This document shows, piece after piece, positions 46,294 to 55,643 of a DNA stretch of 64,000 nucleotides (the first letter of the stretch is position 1; every line of letters starts with the position of its first letter). Source of the DNA: Demequina muriae. Lineage in GTDB: Bacteria > Actinomycetota > Actinomycetes > Actinomycetales > Demequinaceae. Both the position numbers and the translations under genes were made by a program. Location: the NCBI RefSeq assembly GCF_030418295.1, contig NZ_JAUHQA010000001.1, forward strand, positions 744,001-808,000. Direction: 5' to 3'. The notes below the pieces were generated by a model. The model saw only the letters and a program-made list of their open reading frames with translations. It was not told the origin of the DNA and did not search any database.

Positions 46294-46331
46294 GACCGGT
46301 GGGGCGGGGCGAGTGCCCCACCCCACCGGTC
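46294..46331 (-). terminator. strong hairpin between binding-protein and permease genes
   Basis: A 17-bp stem (46294-46310 with 46315-46331, loop GAGT) has a single mismatch in DNA. In the minus-strand RNA this mismatch is a G-U pair, so the stem is complete only in the operon transcript. It starts 22 bases after the SBP stop. No clear U-run, so it acts as an attenuator or an end protecting the SBP mRNA. Confidence 0.7.
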
Positions 46332-46352
46332 GAGTGCGATGTCAGCTCGTTC

Positions 46353-48131
46353 TTATTCGGAACGAACCCACTCTTCAGCGTTCCACACGATACCGGACTG
46401 CGCCGAGCTGGGCTCGACGTTCTGGATGGTGGAATCCCACGCCGCGACACCGGGGTGCGCGAAGATCGGGATGCTGTAGAGGTCCTCCCAGAGCGCACGC
46501 TCGATGATCTTGGTCTGCTCCTTCTGCTCCTCGGTGTCGAGCGTCGAGGTCAGGGCGTCCCAGGCCTCGTCGACCGTCTCGTTGGAGTAGTTGATGTAGT
46601 TCTGCGGGCGGCCGGTCGCGTAGATGTTCTGACCGGACGTGATCTGGCCGGAGCCCGACCATGCGAACAGGGCGACGTCGAAGTCACCGGTGTCGAGGTT
46701 GCCTCCAGCGGCGAAGAAGTCGGGGTTGCCGATGTCCTCGATCTCGAAGCCAGCCTGGTCACAGGAGTCCTTGATCAGCGCGACCTGGTCGGTGCGTCGG
46801 GGGTTGGGTCCCGAGTAGCCGATGCGCACGTTGACGGGCGTCTCGACGCCGGCCTCCTCGAGGAGTGCCGCAGCGCCCTCGATGTCGACCTCGTCGTACT
46901 GGCCGTCGTAGGACTCCGAGACGATCTCCTCGTAGGTGTCCTGGAACGGGAACACCTCGCGAGCGTTCATCACGGTCGCGTCGGGGTTGATCGGCTTGAT
47001 CAGGTTGTCCACGATGAGCTGACGGGGCACGCACATGGCGAATGCCTCGCGCAGCTCCGGGCTCTCGGCCAGGGATGCACCCTCGCCGCGGTTGATGTCC
47101 AGGTGCTCCCAGATGAGGGTCTGGTACGTGCCGAGCGTGACGGCCTCGCCGAGTGCCTCGATCTGGTCGATCGTGTCGACGGTCGCCTGAGGCTCCACGA
47201 CGTTCAGGTCGCCATTGGCGAGTGCCTGGACGTGCGAGTCAGGAGACGCGAAGCGGAAGACGAGCTCGCGCGTGGCGGGAGCGTCGCCCCACCACATCTC
47301 GTTCGGGACCAGCGTGATCGACTGGCCGGCTTCCCACGAACCGTAGGTGTACGGGCCGGAGGACAGCGCGATAGCCGGGTCGGGCAGCTCGCCCGGGGTG
47401 TTCGAGATCCACTCGGTGTTCCAGAACTCGGCGGCGGGGCGCATGGCCTCCACGTCGCCGGCCTCGATCGCCGTGACCATCTCTTCGAGCGTCATGCCGG
47501 ACTGCTCCGCGACCACGTGGGCCGGGAAGTCGATGACGGTGGTCAGCAGGTAGTCCGGGTACGGGTTGGTGTACTCGACGGTGAACGACTTGCCGCCGGG
47601 CTCGCCCTGCGGGCCATCCGGCACGCGGTCGCCGTAGTCGAGGCCGCTCACGTGGTCAAACAGGGCGACAGGGGTGCCGTCCTCGTTCTCGCCGTCGGAC
47701 AGCGACTGCGCCGCCCAGGTCAGCAGCACGTCCTCGTACTTGATGGGCTCACCGTCGGACCAGACAGCGTCCTCGTTGATCGTGTACTCGACGATCATCG
47801 GGTCCTCGGAGATGAGCTCGACGTTGCCCATGTCCTCGTTGATGTTGATCGAGGCGTCGGGCCCGAAGTAGGTGAAGGCCGAGCGCACGCGCTCGTTGAC
47901 CACCGAGTTGTAGGTGGAGTAGGTCGCCGACGTGAGGTCGTTGTACCCGTTCCACTCGACCTCGCCGGCCGAGAAGTAGATGGTGTCGTCGTTGGTACCA
48001 CCGGTGGCGGCCGACTCGGTCGCCGAGGTCTCAGGCGTGTCGCCCTCAGGATCCTCGGACGTACATGCGGCGAGGGCGAGGGTCGCCATCGCTACGACGG
48101 CGGCACCCTTCCCGAACTTGCCGAGCTTCAT
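46353..48131 (-). CDS. peptide ABC transporter substrate-binding lipoprotein (SBP family 5)
   Basis: 592 residues from ATG at 48131 with GAGAGGAC upstream. A lipoprotein signal (MKLGKFGKGAAVVAMATLAL then AAC) is followed by a Thr/Glu-rich linker. SBP_bac_5 features follow: ISEDPMIVEYTINEDAVWSD, GEPIKYEDVLLTWAAQSLSD and a C-terminal domain with YSGPNPRRTDQVAL. It binds peptides outside the membrane for the DppBC-DF channel. First gene of the operon; a hairpin after it should give it higher expression than the permeases. Confidence 0.94.
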   Translation of the reverse strand: MKLGKFGKGAAVVAMATLALAACTSEDPEGDTPETSATESAATGGTNDDTIYFSAGEVEWNGYNDLTSATYSTYNSVVNERVRSAFTYFGPDASININEDMGNVELISEDPMIVEYTINEDAVWSDGEPIKYEDVLLTWAAQSLSDGENEDGTPVALFDHVSGLDYGDRVPDGPQGEPGGKSFTVEYTNPYPDYLLTTVIDFPAHVVAEQSGMTLEEMVTAIEAGDVEAMRPAAEFWNTEWISNTPGELPDPAIALSSGPYTYGSWEAGQSITLVPNEMWWGDAPATRELVFRFASPDSHVQALANGDLNVVEPQATVDTIDQIEALGEAVTLGTYQTLIWEHLDINRGEGASLAESPELREAFAMCVPRQLIVDNLIKPINPDATVMNAREVFPFQDTYEEIVSESYDGQYDEVDIEGAAALLEEAGVETPVNVRIGYSGPNPRRTDQVALIKDSCDQAGFEIEDIGNPDFFAAGGNLDTGDFDVALFAWSGSGQITSGQNIYATGRPQNYINYSNETVDEAWDALTSTLDTEEQKEQTKIIERALWEDLYSIPIFAHPGVAAWDSTIQNVEPSSAQSGIVWNAEEWVRSE

Positions 48132-48430
48132 ACTGTGTCCTCTCACTTCACACGCCTGCGTGTGTCGACCCGGGGTTCGAGCGTGCACGCGGGCGTGAAG
48201 GCAACGGGGAGTTTCCCCGCGGTGCCGTCCAGAGTACGAAAAGTTCGGTAACGAACGTGTTTCGGGTACCGCCCGTACCGACTTTCGTGCCCAAAATGTG
48301 ACTAAGGCCACACAGTATCGGTGCGCTGACCGTGGAATCTAGGACCAACGTCGCCTGTTGACGTCGGATTGCACATGGCCGATGCGCGGGTCGCGCGGGC
48401 AGCGTCACAGGCCCGTGGGAGCGTGAGGGC
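48132..48430. other. 299-base divergent promoter region
   Basis: Between the peptide-binding protein gene (left) and rmuC (right). It contains a short repeat GGTAC-CGCCC-GTACC (48265-48279) and a CGCATCGGCC word (48377-48386, reverse orientation). I see no gene, no riboswitch fold and no convincing -35/-10 pair. Confidence 0.5.
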
Positions 48431-49759
48431 ATGGTCGAACTCCTCATCGCCGCATCGGCTCTCCTCGCAGGACTCGCTGCCGGCTACCTCCTGGCGACGC
48501 GGCGCTCGGCGAAGGTCGAGACGCGGGCAGCGATCGCGCACGAACGGGTCGCCATGCTCGAGCAGCAGGCGCAGCGGCAGGCCGATGCGTGGGTCCAGCG
48601 CGAAGCGGAGCTCACCGCCGCACACGAGCGCTACGTGGCACAGGTGCGTGGCGACCAGGAGACGATGCGCCAGCAGTTCGCGGCACTGTCTCAGCAGACG
48701 CTGAAGGCGAGTCAGGAGTCGCTGCTCGAGGTGGCCCGGGAACGGTTCGCACGGGAGCGGCAGGCGGGCGAGGCGGAGCTGGCCAAGCGGGAGCAGGCCG
48801 TGCGCCAGCTCGTGGAGCCGATGGCCAAGGCCCTCGACGTGGTGCAGCGGCAGACGGCCGAGGCTGACAAGGCGCGCGCGAGCGGCCATGCCCAACTGTC
48901 GGAGCAGGTCCGTCAGATGCTCGCGGCGTCGGACAAGCTCGACAAGCGCACCACCGACTTCATCAACACGCTGCGTCGCTCGGACGTGCGCGGCAACTGG
49001 GGCGAGGTGCAGCTGCGTCGGGTGGTCGAGCTGGCCGGGATGGTCGAGCACGTGGACTTCACCGAGCAGGACTCCGTGCGCGACGGCGAGGGCCGCCTGC
49101 AGCGGCCCGACCTCACCGTGAAGCTCGCGGGCGGGCGCTCCATCGTGGTCGACTCCAAGGTCGCGCTGTCGGCACTCATCGAGGCCTTCGAGACCGACGA
49201 CGAGGATGTGCGTGCGGACCGGCTGCGAGCGCACGCTCGCCACATCCGCAAGCACGTGGACGACCTCGCGGCCAAGAAGTACTGGGAGCAGTTCCCGTCG
49301 GCGCCCGAGTTCGTGGTGATGTTCGTGCCGTCAGAGGCCTTCTATCAGTCCGCCCTCGAGCAGGACGGTGACCTCCAGGAGTACGCGTTCGGCAAGCGCG
49401 TGTTCATCGCGACGCCGACGACGCTGGTGGCGATGCTGCGCACCGTGGCGCACGCGTGGAAGGAGGACGCGCTGGCGAAGAACGCTCAGGACGTGCTGTC
49501 CACCGGCAAGGAACTTTACGACCGGCTGTCGACCATGGGCGAGCACCTCGCGAAGGTGGGACGCGCCATCGAGGGCGCGAGCCGGGCGTACAACCAGACG
49601 GTCGCGTCGCTCGAGTCACGCGTGCTCGTCAGCGCCCGCAAGTTCCGCGACATGCAGCAGATCGATGCTCCCCTGCCCGACGTCGACCAGGTGGCGACGG
49701 AGCCGCGCGAGCTCACGGCGCCGGAGCTCAGGACATCGGAAAACCCTGACCGCGCCTAG
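48431..49759 (+). CDS. rmuC: DNA recombination protein RmuC homologue
   Basis: 442 residues. An N-terminal membrane helix (LLIAASALLAGLAAGYLLAT) is followed by a long coiled coil and the RmuC nuclease-like domain (RRSDVRGNWGEVQLRRVVEL, IVVDSKVALSALIEAF, FVVMFVPSEAFYQSAL). E. coli RmuC limits DNA inversions; its exact activity is unclear, though the domain is related to restriction-endonuclease folds. No obvious partner in the operon; it ends facing ispH with hairpins between. Confidence 0.92.
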   Translation: MVELLIAASALLAGLAAGYLLATRRSAKVETRAAIAHERVAMLEQQAQRQADAWVQREAELTAAHERYVAQVRGDQETMRQQFAALSQQTLKASQESLLEVARERFARERQAGEAELAKREQAVRQLVEPMAKALDVVQRQTAEADKARASGHAQLSEQVRQMLAASDKLDKRTTDFINTLRRSDVRGNWGEVQLRRVVELAGMVEHVDFTEQDSVRDGEGRLQRPDLTVKLAGGRSIVVDSKVALSALIEAFETDDEDVRADRLRAHARHIRKHVDDLAAKKYWEQFPSAPEFVVMFVPSEAFYQSALEQDGDLQEYAFGKRVFIATPTTLVAMLRTVAHAWKEDALAKNAQDVLSTGKELYDRLSTMGEHLAKVGRAIEGASRAYNQTVASLESRVLVSARKFRDMQQIDAPLPDVDQVATEPRELTAPELRTSENPDRA

Positions 49760-49767
49760 CCCACGCT

Positions 49768-49845
49768 CCTGTCCGGCACTGGTGGTCGCCTCTAGCGACT
49801 TCTGACCTTCTGTCCGGCATGCCCTGACACTGAGTGCCGGACAGG
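49768..49845. terminator. overlapping hairpins between convergent rmuC and ispH
   Basis: CCTGTCCGGCACT (49768-49780) is the exact reverse complement of AGTGCCGGACAGG (49833-49845). A second copy, TGTCCGGCA (49811-49819), can pair with TGCCGGACA (49835-49843) instead. Two alternative stems share one right arm, ending two bases before the ispH stop. Bidirectional terminator is the simplest reading. Confidence 0.6.
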
Positions 49846-49847
49846 GG

Positions 49848-50831
49848 TTAGGCCTGCATGGCGCGCTCGGCCTCTTTGGCCTTCATGTCGGCGCGGATCT
49901 CACGGGGCAACGAGAACATCAGGTCCTCGGTCGCGGTGCGCACCTCTTCGACGGTCTCGTAGCCGCGCTCGGCGAGGAAGCCGATCACGTCCTTGACGAG
50001 GATCTCGGGCACGGAGGCGCCGGAGGTCAGCCCCACGGTGGTGACGCCCTCGAACCACGACTCGTCGATCTCCTTGTAAGTGTCGACGCGATAGGACGAG
50101 CGGGCGCCTGCCTGCAGCGCCACCTCGACCAGGCGCACAGAATTGGAGGAGTTCGCGGAACCCACGACGATGACCAGATCGCACTCGGGCGACAGCTTCT
50201 TGACCGCCACCTGGCGGTTCTGCGTCGCATAGCAGATGTCGTCGCTGGGCGGGTCCTGGAGGTTCGGGAAGCGCGCGCGCAGTCGGTGCACGGTGTCCAT
50301 GGTCTCGTCGACGGAGAGGGTGGTCTGCGACAGCCACACCACGTTGTCGGGGTCAGGGACCACCACGCGGTCCGCCTCTTCGGGCGAGTTCACGACGATG
50401 GTGTGCTCGGGGGCCTCGCCGGCGGTGCCCTCGACCTCTTCGTGTCCGTCGTGGCCGATCAGCAGGATGGTCTGGTTCTCGCGCGCGAACCGGATGGCCT
50501 CCTTGTGCACCTTGGTGACCAGAGGGCAGGTGGCGTCGATGGAGACCAGGCCGCGCACATCGGCGCTCTTGCGGACCGCGGGCGAGACGCCGTGGGCGGA
50601 GAACACCACGCGGGCCCCCTCGGGGACCTCGTCCGTCTCGTCGACGAAGATCGCGCCTCGATCCGAGAGCGTCTCGACCACGTACTTGTTGTGGACGATC
50701 TCCTTGCGGACGTAGATCGGGGCACCGTGCATCTCGAGGGCCTTCTCGACGGCGATGACGGCGCGATCCACGCCTGCGCAATAGCCGCGCGGAGCCGCGA
50801 GAAGGACGCGCTTGTCATTGGGGGAAGGCAT
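49848..50831 (-). CDS. ispH: 4-hydroxy-3-methylbut-2-enyl diphosphate reductase
   Basis: 327 residues from ATG at 50831; TAGGAT ends 7 bases before it, and GGAG lies in the spacer, so the in-frame ATG at 50840 is less likely. The three cluster Cys are in [25 protein letters not shown] and the EC of KLSPECDLV; the active-site SNSVRLVEV is present. It makes IPP and DMAPP in the last step of the MEP pathway, needed for quinones and carotenoids. Divergent from xseA by 31 bases. Confidence 0.96.
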   Translation of the reverse strand: MPSPNDKRVLLAAPRGYCAGVDRAVIAVEKALEMHGAPIYVRKEIVHNKYVVETLSDRGAIFVDETDEVPEGARVVFSAHGVSPAVRKSADVRGLVSIDATCPLVTKVHKEAIRFARENQTILLIGHDGHEEVEGTAGEAPEHTIVVNSPEEADRVVVPDPDNVVWLSQTTLSVDETMDTVHRLRARFPNLQDPPSDDICYATQNRQVAVKKLSPECDLVIVVGSANSSNSVRLVEVALQAGARSSYRVDTYKEIDESWFEGVTTVGLTSGASVPEILVKDVIGFLAERGYETVEEVRTATEDLMFSLPREIRADMKAKEAERAMQA

Positions 50832-50862
50832 GTTCTCCATCCTACGTGGCACGCTAGGGGGC

Positions 50863-52167
50863 GTGACCGACGGTTCGCTCTCCCCCGACAACGCTCCGCA
50901 GGGGGCGAGTGCTTCCGGACGTGGTCCGGCGGGGCTGCCCGGCACCGCCGCCGACACCACCGCGGAGCGCCCGTGGCCCGTCCACCACCTCACTGGCAAG
51001 ATCGGTCAGTACGTGCACCGCATGGGGCCGGTCTGGGTCGAGGGCCAGGTGCTGCGGCCGTCACGATGGAAGAACCTGGTCTTCTTCGACCTGCGCGACC
51101 CGAGCGAGAACGCCACGCTCGGGGTGTCCGCCCTCGCCGCCGTGGTGGACCGCATGGGCACGCCGCTCGACGACGGCTCGCGCGTGGTGCTCCAGGCCAG
51201 GCCGCGCTGGTGGGCACGCTCGGGAGCCCTCAAGCTCGACGCCGCGGACATCCGCCACGCGGGCGTGGGCGACCTCCTCGCGCAGATCGAGGCGCTCAAG
51301 GAGGCGCTCGCCGCCGAGGGGCTGTTCGATGCCGACCGCAAGCGTCCCCTGCCCTTCGTCCCGCGCCGGGTGGGCCTCGTGTGCGCGACCCAGGGCGAAG
51401 CCGAGCACGATGTCGTGGTGAACGCGACCAAGCGGTGGCCGTCGGTGACCTTCGAGATTCGCCGCGTCTCGGTCCAGGGCCAGCACGCGGTTCGCGAGGT
51501 CAGTCAGGCGATCGAGGAGCTCGACGCGATCGCGGACATCGACGTCATCGTGGTCGCACGTGGGGGCGGCTCCTTCGAGGACCTGATCGCCTTCTCCGAT
51601 GAGCGCGTGGTGCGCGCGGCGGCAGCGTGCGAGACCCCGCTGGTGAGCGCGATCGGCCACGAGAAGGACTCCCCTGTGCTCGACCTCGTCGCCGACTACC
51701 GTGCCTCGACGCCCACTGACGCCGGCAAGCGCATCGTGCCCGATGCGGTCCAGGAGCGCGCGGGCGTCGACCAGGCACGCCGCGATATGCGGGCAGCCCT
51801 CGAATCGCTGGTGGCACGGGAGGCTCGTGGCCTGGACCAGTTCCGGTCGCGCCCCGTCCTGGCGCACCCGCACCGCATGCTCGATCCCTACCGGGAGTCG
51901 GTGGCGCGCGCCAGGACCTCCGCCGGTCGAGCGCTGGTCGCGATCCTGGCCGGAGCGGACAGCGCGACCCGCGAGCTCGGCGCCGCCCTGCGTGCGCTCA
52001 GTCCTCAGGGCACGCTCGACCGCGGCTACGCGATCGCCCGCGATGCGGCAGGCTCGGTCATCCGGGACGCCGCCACCCTCACGAGTGGCGACGCGGTCCA
52101 CCTGCGGTTCGCCGCAGGCGAGGCCGATGCGTCGGTGACGAGCGTCTCCCCCAGCACCATCGCCTGA
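50863..52167 (+). CDS. xseA: exodeoxyribonuclease VII large subunit
   Basis: 434 residues from the GTG at 50863; the upstream frame overlaps ispH and is not used. An N-terminal OB-fold ([20 protein letters not shown]) and the catalytic domain with [20 protein letters not shown] and [20 protein letters not shown] are present. It pairs with XseB to degrade single-stranded DNA in mismatch and damage repair. xseB lies 650 bases on, separated by one opposite-strand gene, so the pair is no longer in one operon. Confidence 0.95.
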   Translation: MTDGSLSPDNAPQGASASGRGPAGLPGTAADTTAERPWPVHHLTGKIGQYVHRMGPVWVEGQVLRPSRWKNLVFFDLRDPSENATLGVSALAAVVDRMGTPLDDGSRVVLQARPRWWARSGALKLDAADIRHAGVGDLLAQIEALKEALAAEGLFDADRKRPLPFVPRRVGLVCATQGEAEHDVVVNATKRWPSVTFEIRRVSVQGQHAVREVSQAIEELDAIADIDVIVVARGGGSFEDLIAFSDERVVRAAAACETPLVSAIGHEKDSPVLDLVADYRASTPTDAGKRIVPDAVQERAGVDQARRDMRAALESLVAREARGLDQFRSRPVLAHPHRMLDPYRESVARARTSAGRALVAILAGADSATRELGAALRALSPQGTLDRGYAIARDAAGSVIRDAATLTSGDAVHLRFAAGEADASVTSVSPSTIA

Positions 52168-52202
52168 GGCCAACGCTCCGCCACCGCACCGCCCGCAGAC
52201 GA

Positions 52203-52269
52203 CCCCCGCGGCGTGGCCATCGCGAGCACGGGGCTCGAGCGAAGGGCACCCCTCAGTGCTCCGCGGGGG
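52203..52269. terminator. nested inverted repeat downstream of xseA
   Basis: CCCCCGCGG (52203-52211) pairs exactly with CCGCGGGGG (52261-52269); inside is CGAGC-ACGGG-GCTCG (52223-52237). It lies between the ends of convergent genes. No T-run. Confidence 0.5.
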
Positions 52270-52281
52270 CCGCCGGTCAGC

Positions 52282-52722
52282 TCAGCTGGCGGTCGCGATG
52301 CCCAGTCGGCCCAGCACCTTGGCGGCGCCGCCCTTCGAGGCGAGGCGTGCCCGCGCAGCTGACGCGTACTCCTTGTGGAACTGCCGCGCGAGACGACCGA
52401 TCACGGCGTCAGGCACGGTCGGGTTCTCGATGAGCGCGTAGACCACGTCGGCGACCTTGTCGTGCGCGAGCTGGTCGTGAAGGTCCTCCGGGATGTTGGG
52501 CCGCTGGTTGCGCGCCACACCGACACGCACCGTCGGAGATTCGTCGGACGCGAGCTTGAGGAGCGTCGTCAGCGGCGTCGCAGGGCGCTGGGCCACGGCC
52601 GCACGCACCTTCGCCTCCTCGGACCTCGCCAGCGTGGCGAGCTCCGCATCGGTCAGATTCGGGTCGAGCGCCTTCTCCACGCTCGCGAGCGCGGTTTGGC
52701 GCGAATAGTTCTCACTGAACAT
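52282..52722 (-). CDS. HEAT-like / leucine-rich-variant repeat protein
   Basis: 146 residues. Short helical repeats are visible: LTDAELATLARSEEAKVRAAV, then AQRPATPLTTLLKLASDESPTVRVGVARN, RPNIPEDLHDQLAHDKVADVVYAL and ENPTVPDAVIGRL, the 'variant leucine-rich/HEAT' pattern of Asp/Glu-Val-Arg helices. This family forms a superhelical scaffold binding proteins or nucleic acids. It lies between the two xse genes on the opposite strand. Function unknown. Confidence 0.72.
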   Translation of the reverse strand: MFSENYSRQTALASVEKALDPNLTDAELATLARSEEAKVRAAVAQRPATPLTTLLKLASDESPTVRVGVARNQRPNIPEDLHDQLAHDKVADVVYALIENPTVPDAVIGRLARQFHKEYASAARARLASKGGAAKVLGRLGIATAS

Positions 52723-52812
52723 CAGTCGTCACCCCATTGTGATGAGAGATTGCACTTAGGTACGTGATGAGAGTGCCGTGGGGCCCAATGATGACGCGAT
52801 ACCGTGTGGCAT

Positions 52813-53130
52813 ATGTCTCACGCCGACGATGTCTCTTCCCTCACCTACGAGCAGGCCCGCGACGAGCTGATCGCCATCGTGGCGAAGCTCGAAGCCGGTG
52901 CCGCCACGCTCGACGAGTCCGTGGGCCTATGGGAACGGGGCGAGGCGCTCGCCGCCCGCTGCCAGGAGCTCCTCGAGGGCGCCCGGGACCGGATCACCGA
53001 CGCGCGCGGCGAGACGGAGCAGGATGACGATGCCGACGCCGGTATCGTCGGCTTCGTTCCGGCGGACGACGCCGGCGCGGACGACACCGCAGACGACGCC
53101 GCCGCGCGGCCCGAGGAGGACCACTCATGA
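52813..53130 (+). CDS. xseB: exodeoxyribonuclease VII small subunit
   Basis: 105 residues from ATG at 52813; TACCGT seven bases before it suggests a leaderless start. The core [20 protein letters not shown] and [20 protein letters not shown] matches XseB, followed by an acidic Asp-rich tail of ~40 residues. XseB is required in several copies for activity of XseA. Its stop overlaps the kinase start (ATGA). Confidence 0.9.
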   Translation: MSHADDVSSLTYEQARDELIAIVAKLEAGAATLDESVGLWERGEALAARCQELLEGARDRITDARGETEQDDDADAGIVGFVPADDAGADDTADDAAARPEEDHS

Positions 53131-54059
53131 CCGACACCGCCCTCGTCATCGGCGAGGCCCTCGTCGACGTCGTGCGTCGACCGGATGGCACGGTCGAGAC
53201 TCACCCGGGAGGGTCGCCCGCGAACGTCGCGATCGGTCTGGGGCGGCTGGGCCGCGACGTCTCTCTGCTGACGTGCCTCGCCCAGGACCCGCACGGTGAG
53301 ATGGTGCGCGCACACCTCGAGGCCTCCGATGTGACTCTGGTCGAGGGATCGGCCGATGCTCCCCGCACGTCGGTCGCGGCCGCGACGCTCGATGACACCG
53401 GCGCGGCGACGTACGAGTTCGACCTGACCTGGGACATCGACGCGGGCTCCGTGGCCGACGTGGACGCGCTCGTGGTCCACACCGGCTCCATCGGCGCGGT
53501 GCTCTCCCCCGGTGGCACGGCGGTGCTGGACATCCTGGAGAGGGCACGCACCCACGCGACCATCACCTACGACCCGAACGCACGCCCTGCCCTCATGGGC
53601 GAGCCGGCCGCCGCGTTGGCCGCGATCGAACGCGTCATCGCCCTCTCCGACGTCGTCAAGGCATCCGACGAGGACCTCGACTGGCTGCTCACCGGCCGCC
53701 CGGACGCCACGGTCGAGACCCTCGCGCGCGAATGGGCATCGAGCGGACCGGGCCTCGTGGTCGTCACCACTGGGGGCGACGGCGCCACCGCCTACCTCAG
53801 TGACGGCAGAAGCGTCAGCGTGAGTGCCCCTCGAGTCGAGGTGGCCGACACGGTCGGAGCCGGGGACTCGTTCATGGGCGGGCTCATCGACGGCCTGTGG
53901 GGCGCTGGCCTGCTCGGAGCGGAGCGCCGCGACGCCTTGCGCGCGATCGACGATGCCACCCTCGCGCGGGTGCTCGACCGGTGCGCGCGAATCGGCGCGA
54001 TCACCGTGTCGCGGGCGGGCGCGAACCCGCCCACGCGAGCGGAGCTCGGCGAAGGCTGA
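53127..54059 (+). CDS. PfkB-family carbohydrate kinase (fructokinase/ribokinase-like)
   Basis: 310 residues with ATGA overlap to xseB. PfkB signatures: [17 protein letters not shown] (motif 1, sugar) and [20 protein letters not shown] with the catalytic Asp (motif 2, ATP anion hole). It phosphorylates a sugar such as fructose or ribose; which one is not readable. Translational coupling to xseB is odd and may be chance. Confidence 0.88.
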   Translation: MTDTALVIGEALVDVVRRPDGTVETHPGGSPANVAIGLGRLGRDVSLLTCLAQDPHGEMVRAHLEASDVTLVEGSADAPRTSVAAATLDDTGAATYEFDLTWDIDAGSVADVDALVVHTGSIGAVLSPGGTAVLDILERARTHATITYDPNARPALMGEPAAALAAIERVIALSDVVKASDEDLDWLLTGRPDATVETLAREWASSGPGLVVVTTGGDGATAYLSDGRSVSVSAPRVEVADTVGAGDSFMGGLIDGLWGAGLLGAERRDALRAIDDATLARVLDRCARIGAITVSRAGANPPTRAELGEG

Positions 54060-54134
54060 CGGACAGCGCCGGTCACGGCGCCACACCACCGCAGGGGAGG
54101 CCATTCGGCCTCGCGTTCCTGCGACAATGTCTCC

Positions 54135-55547
54135 ATGAGCGAGCTGAGCAACGACGCCACGTCCGACTACCGCATCGAGCACGACACGATGGGCGAGGTG
54201 CGCGTTCCCGCGCACGCCCTCTACCGAGCGCAGACGCAGCGCGCCGTCGAGAACTTCCCGATCTCGGGGATCACGCTCGAGCGCCGTCACATCGAGGCGC
54301 TCGCGCGGGTCAAGAAGGCGGCAGCGCAGGCGAATGCGGAACTGGGCGTACTGCCCGGCTCGATCGCCGATGCGATCATCGCCGCGGCGGACCAGGTCGC
54401 CTCAGGCGAGCACGACGCCCACTTCCCTGTCGATGTGTTCCAGACCGGCTCGGGCACCAGCTCCAACATGAACACCAACGAGGTGATCGCGACCCTGGCC
54501 ACCCGCCTGCTCGGCGACGACGTCCACCCCAACGACCACGTGAACGCGTCGCAGTCCTCCAACGACGTGTTCCCCACCTCGGTGCACGTGGCGGCGACCT
54601 CGACGCTCGTGAACGACCTCATGCCGCAGCTCGAGCGGCTCGCGCAGTCGCTCGAGGCGAAGGCCAGCGAATTCTCCGACGTCTACAAGTCGGGGCGCAC
54701 GCACCTCATGGACGCCACGCCGGTGACCTTGGGCCAGGAGTTCGGCGGCTACGCGGCGGCCGTGCGCCGGGGCATGGAACGGCTCGACGCCGCCCTCCCG
54801 AGGCTGGCCGAGGTGCCGCTCGGTGGCACCGCGGTGGGCACCGGGATCAACACCCCCGACGGCTTCCCCGAGCGCGTGATCGCGCTGCTCGCGGAGGACA
54901 CCGGGCTGCCCATCACCGAGGCGCGCGACCACTTCGAGGCGCAGTCCGCCCGCGACGGCCTGGTCGAGGTCTCCGGGGCGCTCAAGGTGATCGCGGTCTC
55001 GCTCACCAAGGTCTGCAACGACCTGCGGTGGATGGGCTCGGGCCCCAACACCGGGCTCGGCGAGATTCAGCTGCCCGACCTGCAGCCCGGGTCCTCGATC
55101 ATGCCGGGCAAGGTCAATCCCGTCATTCCCGAGGCCGTGCTGATGGTGTGCGCCCGCGTGGTGGGCAACGATGCGACCGTCGCCTGGGCGGGCGCGTCCG
55201 GATCGTTCGAGCTCAACGTCCAGATCCCCGTCATGGCGCTGGGCGTCCTCGAGTCGATGCGACTGCTCGGCAACGCCTCGGAGCTTCTTGCGGAGCGCAC
55301 CGTGGACGGCATCGTCGCCAACCGCGACCGCGCCCGGCGCTTCGCCGAGGCCTCCCCCAGCATCGTGACCCCGCTGAACCGCGTCATCGGCTACGAGAAC
55401 GCCGCGAAGATCGCCAAGCACGCCGTGGCCGAGGGCCTCACGGTCCGCGAGGCCACTCTCGCGCTGGGCTTCGTGGAGCGCGGCGACATCACCGTCGCAC
55501 AGCTCGACGCGCTGCTGGACGTCACCACCATGACCGGGGACCGCTGA
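54135..55547 (+). CDS. fumC: class II fumarate hydratase
   Basis: 470 residues. Fumarase C motifs: [36 protein letters not shown] and the family signature [12 protein letters not shown]. It interconverts fumarate and malate, following SdhA in the TCA cycle. A GACAAT hexamer before the ATG again suggests a short leader. Iron-free and oxygen-stable, unlike class I. Confidence 0.96.
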   Translation: MSELSNDATSDYRIEHDTMGEVRVPAHALYRAQTQRAVENFPISGITLERRHIEALARVKKAAAQANAELGVLPGSIADAIIAAADQVASGEHDAHFPVDVFQTGSGTSSNMNTNEVIATLATRLLGDDVHPNDHVNASQSSNDVFPTSVHVAATSTLVNDLMPQLERLAQSLEAKASEFSDVYKSGRTHLMDATPVTLGQEFGGYAAAVRRGMERLDAALPRLAEVPLGGTAVGTGINTPDGFPERVIALLAEDTGLPITEARDHFEAQSARDGLVEVSGALKVIAVSLTKVCNDLRWMGSGPNTGLGEIQLPDLQPGSSIMPGKVNPVIPEAVLMVCARVVGNDATVAWAGASGSFELNVQIPVMALGVLESMRLLGNASELLAERTVDGIVANRDRARRFAEASPSIVTPLNRVIGYENAAKIAKHAVAEGLTVREATLALGFVERGDITVAQLDALLDVTTMTGDR

Positions 55548-55643
55548 CCCACACCGCTTCTGTCATCGATCGGGCGGGTGAGCCCGGCCGATGCGGCTGC
55601 CGGGACCCACGCCTCGCGGCGCAGGTCCCGGCGGCAGCACGGA

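Noticed and set aside
46299..48251. 650-codon plus-strand frame over the binding-protein gene
   Set aside because: Antisense shadow; the minus strand has a full lipoprotein signal and SBP motifs.
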